A stretch of DNA of 64,000 nucleotides, taken from the NCBI RefSeq assembly GCF_003254395.2, contig NC_037646.1:8648381-8712380 (forward strand), read 5' to 3'. Below are positions 50,995 to 61,800 of the stretch, piece by piece. The position numbers were made by a program, and so were the translations under genes. The notes under the pieces are model-generated. The model did no database searches, had not been told where the DNA came from, and saw only the letters and a program-made list of their open reading frames with translations. Source of the stretch: Apis mellifera (lineage: Eukaryota; Arthropoda; Insecta; Hymenoptera; Apidae). The stretch's first letter is position 1. Each line of letters begins with the position of its first letter.

Positions 50995-51972
50995 CTCTGG
51001 TATTCGTTACTTGAAAATTTCAAAATGCTTCGAATCTACTAGAAAACTTTCAGATTTTTCGAGTTCTACCAATTGCCATTCTCTTCTCTTCTTTTTAAAC
51101 ACGTATGTACGATTCTCATTGATTTCCTTCTTCTTCTTTTTTTTTTACCTCTCGTATTCGTTATTTGAAAATTTCAAAATGCTTCGAATCTACTAGAAAA
51201 CTTTCAGATTTCTCGAGTTCTACCAATTGTCATTCTCTTTTCTTCTTTTTAGACACGATTCTCTCTGATTTCCTTCTTCTTCTTTTTTTTCGAATCTACT
51301 AGAAAACTTTCAGATTTTTAAAGTTCTACCAGTTGCCATTCTCTTCTCTTCTTTTTAGACACGTACGTACGATTCTCACTGATTTCCTTCTTCTTTTTTT
51401 TTTTTACCTCTCGTATTCGTTATTTGAAAATTTCAAAATACTTCGAATCTACTAGAAAACTTTCAGATTTCTCGAATTGTACCAATTGCCATTCTCTTCT
51501 CTTCTTTTTAAACACGTATGTACGATTCTCACTGATTTCCTTCTTCTTCTTCTTTTTTTTTTTACCTCTCGTATTCGTATTATTTGAAAATTTCAAAATG
51601 CTTCGAATCTACTAGAAAACTTGCAGATTTTTAGAGTTCTACGAGTTGCCATTCTCTTTTCTTTTTTTTAGATACGTACGTATGATTCTCTGATTTCCTT
51701 CTTCTTTTTTTTTTATCTCTCGTATTCGACGGGTTATTTGAAAATTTCAAAATACTTCGAATCTACTAGAAAACTTTCAGATTTTTAGAGTTCTACCAGT
51801 TGCCATTCTCTTCTCTTTTTTTTAGACACGTACGTACGATTCTTATTGATTTCCTTCTTCTTCTTTTTTTTTTACCTCTCGTATTCGTTATTTGAAAATT
51901 TCAAAATGCTTCGAATCTACTAGAAAACTTTCAGATTTCTCGAGTTCTACCAGTTGCCATTCTCTTCTCTTC
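50928..51972 (+). repeat. Minisatellite, seven units of about 155-160 bases
   Basis: Units begin with TTTTAGACACGTACGTACG or the variant TTTTAAACACGTATGTACG at 50,928, 51,092, 51,247, 51,350, 51,505, 51,666 and 51,820. Each contains GATTTCCTTCTTC, a T run of varying length, CTCGTATTCGTTATTTG, CTTCGAATCTACTAGAAAAC and TTGCCATTCTCTTCTCTTC. Unit 3 is ~50 bases short, lacking the segment between the T run and CGAATCTACTAG. Units 1-2 and 4-5 share the same order of start variants, which suggests duplication of a two- or three-unit block. The repeated ~60-codon frames in it are by-products of the repeat. Confidence 0.95.
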
Positions 51973-54900
51973 GAGACAACAACGCATACGTTACGTGAAG
52001 TTAAATTATCGTGGTTTAATAAAAATATTACAAGTATCGAAATCGTCGAAATTTCGTCGAGAGTGGCGTCGTTCGTTCCTCTCGCAAATATTCTTCCCTC
52101 CCACGAACTTTGTAAAAGCTTTGCTTTCTTCGTTTTCGAAACTTTAGCAAATCGTTTTCGTTCCGTAGCGCATACGGCGCCATTCGCTTCTTTTCCGGGG
52201 ACGACAATCGACGACTATTATTCGCCTGGCATATTCGTGCGGAGACGACGAAATGATTCAGGTAACGAAGCTTGGCCAGAGTAATTTGAATGTGAAAGGA
52301 AAACAGCGGATGGTTAACACAATTCCGATCCTCGAGCCCCGAATATTCAGCGGGGCCGGTGCCGGTGCACGTACGTTTGTCGTTAACGAGGCTCTTTGAT
52401 CGTGGATTTGTGTCACAAGTTCGTTCGCCGAATATTTTCCGACAAATGAGACTCTCTTCCAACGGAGGAATCGACGATCTTTTTCTTCTTCTTTCTTTTT
52501 CTCTTTCTTTTTCTCTTTCTCTTTCTTTCTCGAGGATCATTGAACGCAGACACGCTTTCTTCTCCATCCTCGTTGAATATTTGACTTCGGAGCAGCGTGA
52601 TATTTTCACCGTGAACGGCGATTATTTTTTTTTTTTTCCTCCTCTGAAATCGCGAAAGAAAAATTTCGTTGGAGGTTTATAATTAATTGTTTCCTATTTT
52701 TGGACACGCAATTGTTCGGACTTTTACTTTCCAATTATTTCGAAAATTTTCGCAATTGGCCCCACTCCACTCGTTTTCCATCCTTACGGTGTTGTAAAAT
52801 TTAGAAATTTTCTATAATTTCACGGCATACAAATTTTTACGGCGATCCGCAATTTCCGGTGGCAATTTAAAACAATTTTCTTCAAATTAGGGAACGATCT
52901 TTGTTCGATTGTTATCATCGTCCGTCCTGTTCTTATTCGATGATCATCGCTCGAACTTGGAACAATATTGCCCGGTTAAATAGAAACGCGAAGTTATGCC
53001 GAAAGTAGGTTACGAACCCGCGCCGCTTCCAAGTTGCACTGGCTTCACGGGATAGAATTATCTTGTTAACCTTTCGGTTTGCCACCGGACTAAATAATTC
53101 CCTTATCGAATCTCGCCTGTGGAAATTCTTTGCGAACGGATGAAGCCGAAGTGCGGTTAATTCGCAAAAACTGGAAACCGAGAAAAATTCATCCGTTGAT
53201 GAACGAAAATTCGCGTCAGGATCCATTCGTATTTTTCGAGGGAAAGTAAAAAAATTTCGGGAGAAAAAAACTTAGTAGTTTTTAAATTTTAAATTCATTC
53301 GTGTATCGTATTGATTGTCGTGGAAAATATTACAAAGTCGGGGAAATGAAATCGTTTCTTGAAGAATTGCCAAAATTTATATATAAAAATATTAGATTCT
53401 CGATCCAACATATAACTCCAAGAGACCAAATAAGATCAATATTCCTTTCGTTGGCGAGGATTAGAGAGATTAAAATGCAAATGTATATGTTTAAAAAAAA
53501 TGATGAAGAATACGTAGCCGCAAGAAAGAGTAAACAAATTCATAATGCGATTCGCTTCGGTCGAGGTGAAACTAATGTTGTAATGGTATCGAAGAATACC
53601 GTCTAACGAAACGAAAAGTTTGTTTTCTACTTCTTACTCTGATTATTATCCTGAAGATCATCCACTTTATCGCCTCGATCCGATACTTTCGCGTTTTGGA
53701 AAAATATAGGAAAATCGAATCGGTCCTTTCCTTCGCCAAATTTTTTTTCCTTCGAGATCACTACGGAGTGTTTTCTATTTTTTTTTTTTTTTTTATGGGA
53801 CGAGAGAGAGAAAAAACTCCTCGTTTTTCTCGGATAAGTTATTACGAGTCATTAGAGACGAGCGCCTAAAAGATTTTTATTGCATCGTAAGAACATGATT
53901 TCCTAAGCGGTTCCAAGCGGCATAAATATAGCTGGCACTTAAGCTTTCGCGGATTTAGAAAGCGTCATAGATATGACACGCACAATACTCGCGCCTTTCT
54001 CCGATAAATTCCTGTACATTCAAATTTCACATTTGCTAGTTTTACCAATCGATGGAAAATTTGTTGTTTTTCTTTTAGCTTCGAAACATCTTTAAAATCT
54101 TGAAAATCTTATATATAACTCGACAAAATTATTAAAACATCGTTTTAAAAAAAAAAAACTTAACAACAATAGCGATGAGTTTTATGGGAAATAAATATAC
54201 GATACGATACGATCGGTTTCCTTCTTCGACTTGGCTTTTTGTAATCGCCCGGAAAATCCCGGAAATCGAAAGTTTTCAAAGTTGTCGTCGAGAGTACTTT
54301 CCCGATCCTTCGACCTCGTCCAATATTTTAAATCGACCCGAAAAAAAAAAGAATCAAAAATACTCGATCGAATAATAAGAAATAACAAACTCTCGATAAT
54401 AATTCTAATGTTACTTTTCAATTCTCAATTACGTATTCTCACTCGTGTATCGTGAAATTAATAATCCACTCCTCGAATATATAACGCCTTTCAACCACGC
54501 TTCGCGGGTTAATACTTTCGCTGCTTTCGGGCAACGCACACTGGGGTGGTAACACGTCCTCTAGATTCGCAAAATTCGTCTCCTCAACCCCGTTACGGGG
54601 CAGCCCGTTGACCCTATCGCCGTCCTATTCCTTCTTCTCTCTCTCTCTCCCCCTCCCCCAGCCGAGACTTTTCCATTGAAAACGAGAAAAAGGCGAAGAA
54701 AGTGCGGCGTGCCATCACGGTCTGGCAAGGGTTGGCACGAGGAAGGGGGAGGGAGAGAGAGAGAGATAGAGGGAGGAGGCGAAAAGGGTGAAGCGAAGGG
54801 ACGAAAGCGAGGGCTCGGCGCATGCGCGCTGACGCAACAATATGGTGAATTCTGCGAGGCAGCCCAGTATCCACCCGACCATCAGCTGATCAATATACTT

Positions 54901-57800
54901 CCGCACACACGCCACGTCATACGCGCGGCACACGCATGTCACGCATCGTGCGAACCGTTACGCGTGTAACACTGTGCGAACGTGTGAACGTGCACGAACC
55001 GCTGTGCACGCGGATATCGGGACGGATCCAGGGATCGGTCAACCTCACCTGGAACACGGGAACTCGCGGTGGAGCTGTTCACGCAAGAAGTACGTTTTCC
55101 CCCTCGATTTCTGCTCACTCTATCGCTCTTTCTCGTCCCCCAACTTTTCACCTTTCCTTGTCTCGTCCATATCCTATCGTGGAAAAGTTTTCGCCAATGG
55201 AAGAATTCGGTATAGCATCACAATTCCGCAACGGTTCTATTAAGATGTAATAATTCTTTTCCGAGTTTCATCGTTCGTCACGAGAAATTTGGACATATGT
55301 CGTGGATATACATATATATATATAGTTGAAAAGTTAAATAATTTTAAATAACGGTTAGTCGATTTTAAAAAGCTTCTTAAAGTATTCCTCCGTGTAGTTA
55401 CAGGGAAAAGAATTTGTGTTTATCGATCGGTTTACTCGACTCTCTGTTCATCGGTTGTTCGATCGATCGAACAAAGGGAAGCGGATACGTTAGCCGATCA
55501 CCCTGCTTATATCATTTTTCTTCCTCGCTCGGGCATATTCCAACTTGCAACTTCCAAGTCGAAGAAACATTTCCATCGCAGTGTCGATTGCTCGCAGTCG
55601 TTCAACCGCTAAAAGAAAAGAAGAAAAAAGAAAAACCCAGATTCGATGGAATCGATGGTCAAAGAGGACGTAAAATCCGTGACGAGCAGGATACACTCTC
55701 GTCCTATACGACGAGTCACGTCTCATATTCTATCCGGGACTGAGCGAGCATCGGTCGATCGCGAATTTCGCGGCGATCCCTCGGCAACAAGGTATCGCTT
55801 CCGCGGCCTACATTTTTCTATGCGGTCGTAGTCACCGCAATCGAGCCGCAGTTTTCCGCGTTGCCATCGGATATTCTCGCGTGTTCTCGGTCGATTCGCG
55901 TCGAGCCAACAACCGAGTCTAGCTTCTGGAAAAAGAAGATCGTCGAGAATTGCACGAAGAAGGAGGAGGAGGAGAAGAAAAGTGTCCCATTGTCTCGTGT
56001 ATACGATGCACGTGTATACGAATGTTTCTCACATTCTCTCCCTCTCCCTTTTCTTATCCTGTTGGTGTTACAACAAGGTAGACGGTCGCGAAAGTAATTA
56101 GCTTGAAACGTTTAATGGGAGAAACAAGTTTTCGAGTGATTAATTTCGTTCAATTTGTTCGACCTGTAAAATACTTTTACAGGAGGAGGGGCAATCTTGC
56201 CTCTTCAATTTTCAAATGGGTTTCGGACGTGTTTATTACGTAAAGAGCATTTGCATAGGAACGTTTCGGTTATAATCCTTGGCCGTGGCCGAGGACCGAT
56301 TTGTCCGAGCAACGTGTTTCACTTAATTTCGTAATTGATTCGGGGAATGAGATTTTTAGAAATAAAACCGGTTGTTTGGCCGGTTCATTAGCAGTGGGAG
56401 CACGGATTAAATTTGGAAAGGGAGGGCGGAATCGTTTCGAGGGAACGCGATTAAAAGTTGGCCCCCGATGGGTCGATATACCGCGGGCCGGATAAATTAT
56501 TCACCGATCCTAAACACCAGGTTCCAGATAATTTCTGAACTCGTGTGCCCGCGAAAAGGCCGGCATTAACGTTGGTTTCCGAGTGGGCGAGGGAAGCGTA
56601 TTTTCGGTGTGGCCGGTGTTGCAACATCCGCGACTCGCCGCTGTGAACGGCAAAGTTGAATGAGATTTAAATTTAATTCTGAAATTTCGACCGAGTTCAT
56701 TCGGTAACGAGCTCCTCCTGTTTCTCGCCAACTCGCGAGAATCCTCCTCTCGATACGAACGTCGCGACTGTTAATGTTATTCGATATTATCGTGCATGCA
56801 CAAGTCCCCTGCAATTGCCACAAAAGAATACTTCTATCTTCGTTTTCCTCTTCGTCTGAATGCACGCGAAACGAGATAAAACCGTGGTGGTAGACGTAGA
56901 ACGATTTGTCAAACGATTTTCCAATGTAAGACATCGTACACGATTATTTTTTAATCGCTCCATATTTATCACATGTCGCAGTGAAAAATTATCCCTTATC
57001 CTGGATACATTCCTCTTTTTATAAATCGTTAAGAGAGGAAAAACGAATTGAATCGTCTTAAATCGTCGCGATTCTCGTAATATCACGAAAATAAAAAGAG
57101 GAGCAAGAAGAAATTTAAAGCGAAAAAGGAAAGGGTGGAAAGAAACGTCAGGTAGTCGTAAGAAGAAGAAGGAGACGAGAAAGAGAAAGAGAGAGAAGCC
57201 CGCAACCGTGAAATTCTCTCGCCGCGTGGCGGTTGTGGTGAACTCGTTCATTGACTTCGCTCCCCCTCGAGGCCCCCCACCCGCCCCTCCAGATGCATCC
57301 GGATTATTCGTTCACGTCGTAGCATCGCAACCGGAGTGCACTTACTTATATATATATGTATATACACGTACGACACATGTGCGTTTTCGTTCTTCGACAA
57401 ACATCTCCCTCCTCTCCCCTCCCGCCTCTCTACGCGCTACATTCCGCCCCCTATCTCCCCCCCTATCTCGCTCCTCGATCCTCCCCCCCTTCCGTGATCC
57501 AAAGCCTCCTCACTAGAGACCCACTCTCTTTACACACGCGATAAAGAAAGAGAGGCCGAAGTGTTGGAGGGGGGGCGTGGAGGGCAGGGAGGGGGAGGAG
57601 GTTAGTAGACAACGACTACTCCGTTGGAAGAAGCGGGTTCACCATTTCGCGAAGTAACTCGTGTTCTGTGTTCTCTACCTTAGCGTCGATTGTTCTTCCG
57701 ATCCTACGCGCATCCTCCTCTCTCTCTTTGTTTTTCTCTCGAATCCTTGATCGTGATACACGCGGATCGCAGCGGATCGAAGGATAATTCAAGGTACGGC
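51973..57800. other. Noncoding, CpG-rich in places
   Basis: No coding exon is supported. A pyrimidine tract lies at about 52,480-52,532. A GC-rich, CpG-rich patch at 54,780-55,090 contains GCGCATGCGC at 54,818-54,827. A 101-codon frame at 53,301-53,606 has no recognised domain and no supporting splice sites. Confidence 0.45.
54818..54827. promoter_or_regulatory. GCGCATGCGC palindrome (NRF-1/Ewg-type site)
   Basis: A perfect ten-base palindrome in a CpG-rich patch, matching the core of the NRF-1 site (Ewg in flies). It is followed by CGCGCTGACGC, itself CRE-like. It may mark a CpG-rich promoter; no transcript start could be assigned. Confidence 0.4.
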
Positions 57801-57860
57801 CGACTCTGGCCATGACCTAGCTCGACCTCTCTCTCTTTCTCTATCTCTCTTTCTCTTCTT

Positions 57861-57907
57861 ACTCATTCACTCACTCACTCGTTCGCTCGCTCGCTCGCTC
57901 ACTCACT
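57861..57907 (+). repeat. (ACTC)/(GCTC) microsatellite
   Basis: About eleven tetranucleotide units, changing from CACT to CGCT and back. Confidence 0.88.
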
Positions 57908-58637
57908 TTCAGTTCTTTTGCTTTCGCTCTGATTTCGCGGTATTTCGACCTTGACGGTGTGTTTCGGGCCTCGAAATCGGGCCGGGCCGGGCAGACAGAC
58001 GCAGTTTGCTCGGCCTCTCCTCGGGGAGAGGATTAATTGGGCGGCGGTTGACGAGAGAGGAACGCGTTGAACCGCGGCGGCGACCTTGCTCGTTCACCAT
58101 CTTGTCAGATTGGCCGGTTAATTAGCGGGCGTGCACGTGTTTGGTGACTCGTTGGTGGAGAATTTGTGAAACAGTGCGCGTTGATCAGTGCTCGATTACA
58201 TATATATAGGTTTCTGATATTTTCGAAGGAGATCTTCTCGACCGCTATATACAAGTATTAATCGCGCGAAATATCTGGATGATTTTACTCGTACGTGTGA
58301 TTTTATTTCGTTTGAACTGGAAACAATCGAACGTACATCGCAATTCCTATCCGTTATTGCAGATAGCGCGTGTATAATAGAAAAACGTGTTGATCGATAA
58401 TCGATAGATAATTCGAATTATTATCCCGAATGGAGTGGCGGGTCAGCGTGTCAAGGATGAGCGAAGCGTTCGAAGAATGAGAATCGGTTGTCTCGATCGC
58501 GAGTGCACCGCGTGTGAAGATAAGAAGGGACGTGGCCAGTACGCGGTGGCAACTTTCACGGATGAAACGAGCGTAGTAGTATTACGTCAGTAGGCAACAA
58601 AGCGTGTTTCGATACAGAGGTCGGACAAGCGTGTCGT

Positions 58638-58669
58638 ATGTGTGTGCGTGCGTGCGTGCGTGTGTGTGC
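58638..58669 (+). repeat. (TG)/(CGTG) microsatellite
   Basis: Alternating purine-pyrimidine repeat with GTGTGTGC, then CGTG units; has Z-DNA potential. Confidence 0.85.
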
Positions 58670-58788
58670 AGTGTGCGGGAGAAGAGAGGAGAGGCTTGAA
58701 GAGAAGGAATTGATTTGGTTAGAGAGAGAGAGAGAGTACTATCGACGGATGGATTAATTGGACGCTTGTCCTTTTTTTCTCTGTGCAG

Positions 58789-58838
58789 GGTTTACTGCCG
58801 ATCCATTCCGGAGGGAACCGCGGCGTACATCGTTATTG
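58789..58838 (+). other. Probable 50-base internal exon
   Basis: A strong acceptor (CTTTTTTTCTCTGTGCAG) and a consensus donor (TATTG|GTGAGT) bracket 50 bases. All three frames are open through it, so coding cannot be excluded, but no ATG is present. It may be an alternative leader exon of the same gene as the exon at 48,830. Confidence 0.45.
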
Positions 58839-61800
58839 GTGAGTAACAGTTTTATTATTTCGACGCGGCAAGAATGCAACCGCGCTCTTTATTCCGCATT
58901 CGAAACACGCGGCCGCGTGGAATTCAGTGACGACACGCGGCCAATACCGGCCTCCTTGCTTCGTGTTTCGATTCCCTCGTTGGCTAACGTATGCGATTTA
59001 CAATCCACACCCGTTCCGTATAAGGGTAGCCTGGAAAAGAATGAGGAATCGGTCGCGTTTCTTTTTAATTTGCTTATAAAACAGAGTGGAAAGGTATGTA
59101 GAGACATTGGTCTTTTTTTTTTTTTTTTTTCAACGACTTTTCTCGTGATAGGATAATAATAAAAATGAGGCGTGGTATGTAAACATTGTAAAATTTTAAC
59201 GAGAAGATAATTTAGAAATATAGCGTGAGATAATTATGAAAATTTTATCTTAGAGATAGACAGTGGTATTTCGTATGAAAATGTACGTCTATTGTATACT
59301 TGTATCTTTGTCCTTCTTTTTTTCATTTTTGTTTGATTAAAGTTACGAAACTATGTGCTTGTATCTTTTTTTTATCGGCGAGAATAACCTAGAATTAGAA
59401 TATTTACGAATCATCCTAGTTTAATTTCTACTTCTCTCTATAAATTTTTCTAAAATTTAGAATTTCATACGAAAAGAAAGAGAGAAGAACAAAATACAGA
59501 TAGAAGAAAATTATATTATATTATACAAGGTTCCATGCACCATTATCCGGTCGTATAAGAAACAGTGCTAAAGAACAGTGCACAGTTCGCTTTATCACAG
59601 TTCTAAGTTTAGAAACTCAATTGTACGTTGCATCCTGTGTGTTATCTTGCCACTTTGATATCGCTATTCGTTATGTATTCGCGATACAGCACCATGTAGC
59701 CAATAATCGTGAAATCCCAGCGCCTGGGATCGGAAACGCGAAAGGATTCGTCCGATTGGACGTGACGATCTCGACCGAGATCCAAAGAGATCCGACTCGT
59801 TACTCGTGAACGGCCCTGTTGCGGCCATTTCTCGCGCCACGAGGACGCAAACAAACCGAGGGTCGTCGAGCTGAATGAAATTCAAATCGGCTCGACCTAC
59901 TCGCTGCTATTTTTGCTCCAGTTTTCATTTCGACGCATCTATGGAGATACGTCGTTCCCCAACAACGTTCTTCTATATCCGATCTCGAAAATTCCTTCCA
60001 AGAAATGTCCAAGCAAAGTAGACACTTCTCGATATTTATCGAAATCGAAATCGATTTATCATCCGATTGTAGATCTCGATATTTCTTTATGCATTCGAAA
60101 TTTTTATCTTTTTTTAATCAACGACAACGTATCGAGTCGACAATAATTCAATAGAAATACGATAAATTCGAAAGAGGGGGGACTCGATGTACGAAATTGT
60201 TTTCTGAAAATTTGGGTTAGAAAGTTTCGCGATACGAGGAGGAGAAGAGTGCCAGGCTCGTTCTAAGGAGGAACGAAACGAGGAAAGGCAAGGAAGGGAG
60301 AAGAGTGGTCAGACTGGTGTATCAGGACGTTACACCTTGGTAGCAAGGGCACGCTCCGTGTAGCAACGTTGCTCGCTCTTTCCTCTCCTCTTTCCCGATC
60401 CTCTTTCCATCCTCTGCCTCTCTAAGCACTGAGGAATGCCGCGGGTGGGGGAAGGGTTAGCGCACGGATAAAAGACCCTTCCCGGCGTGGACCCGCGCTC
60501 GAGGGTTCTTCTCGTCGCAGGGTCAAGGAACGCGAGTGATAACCGCGCGTTTCCCCGATCTTGTTGTTTATGCAAATCGATCGTACCGTTAAGGATAATC
60601 TCTCCGCTCCTCAACCTTCGTCCGGATAATTTATCGAGGCGGTTGGACTGGTTTTTCGATCGGGATGACCCCCTCGAAACCGTCCCTTCCTCGAGGACCG
60701 TTTTCATTGTGATTTCCAATTAATTGCTCGTTAATTCTTTCGTTTCGTTTCTTATTATTTTGAACTCGATTTTATAATAAGGACACTGGAAAAAAGGCGA
60801 ATGAAAATCGATAACAGGTTATTGATCGTGTAAGAAGTTTTTCTCTCTTTTTTTCTTCTCTTTTTTGAAATGTTATTACGCCGTTTATTTTTTTTTGCTC
60901 TTCTCTGGTTAGATAGATCTTTTTTACACGTATCTTTTTACACGATACGAAACTGGGATACTATTACGCGACAAAACTCGGAGTCCTTGAGAGTCTCTTT
61001 CAACGAGATAAATCTTGCGATCTTTGACGTAACGATACGTTATTTTTTCCTTCTTTTTTTTTTTTTTCTTTTTCTTTTTCCTTATTCGAAGCCAGAAACA
61101 CCTTGCGTTTAGGCGTTTTCACGGTCTACATAGGATTACGTAAAACTTCTTCTTTGTGTCACTTGTTTTATTTCTTTGGACTTCTTCCATGACATTGAAA
61201 CGGATGTTGTCTGAAAGGAAATTGGAACGGCGTCGCTTTTAAAGATAAAATAAATGAAATCACGGGAGGAAAATGCAGAAATTACTGCGCCTATAATGAC
61301 GTGTCCGAGGAGTCAGACGTCCACCGCAGTGCATCATGCTTTGACGCATCAACTGTGTGGATATTTAAAGATCCGTTTCAAAATCTTGACGATAAATACT
61401 TAATTCTTGTAATAATAATTGTTTTTTTTTTGTGGCCATGCCGTTTGAAACCACCGCGATATCAATTCTCGCGTTGTTCGAAGATAATTCCGATGTTGGA
61501 TTAAAATTAAAAATAGCTATCACTATGGATATGGCACGTGCTCAACGATTCTTAGACCTCGGAAATCTCGCTGTTCGCTCAATTTCATTGGGAATTTACA
61601 TTTGAATTTTTCGATGTCTCTATTGTCCACTGATTATTCTATTTAAATTATTTTATTTAGATATAGAAATATATGCAATGTAAAAAGGAAAAGTTTATTT
61701 CCATATCGCCTAGTAGGTCAAGGATTATCTGTCCTTATCTAAAAGTGATTAGGTTAGCCCGAGATTAAACGAATAGAGCAGAATAGTAGAATATAGAGCA

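Larger units (their letters stand above)
57801..58788. other. Possible promoter and leader region with microsatellites
   Basis: Contains (ACTC)/(GCTC)n at 57,861-57,907, (GTGC)/(GT)n at 58,638-58,669 and (AG)n near 58,721-58,735. CpG content is high. GTTGATCAGTGCTC near 58,181 resembles an initiator. The position immediately before the candidate exon at 58,789 suggests a second leader region, but this is weak. Confidence 0.35.

Noticed and set aside
51011..52284. Several similar short frames coding for repeated 'MKISK..FESTRKLSDF' peptides
   Set aside because: They are copies of the same frame in the minisatellite units, ending in poly-Phe from T runs; not a gene family.
52985..53100. tRNA-like B-box (CGGGTTCGTAACC) on the minus strand
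   Set aside because: The T-arm stem does not pair properly and no matching A-box or acceptor stem could be found.
53301..53606. 101-codon open frame on the + strand
   Set aside because: Lys/Ile/Arg-rich, no ATG at the start of the frame, no splice sites and no known motif.
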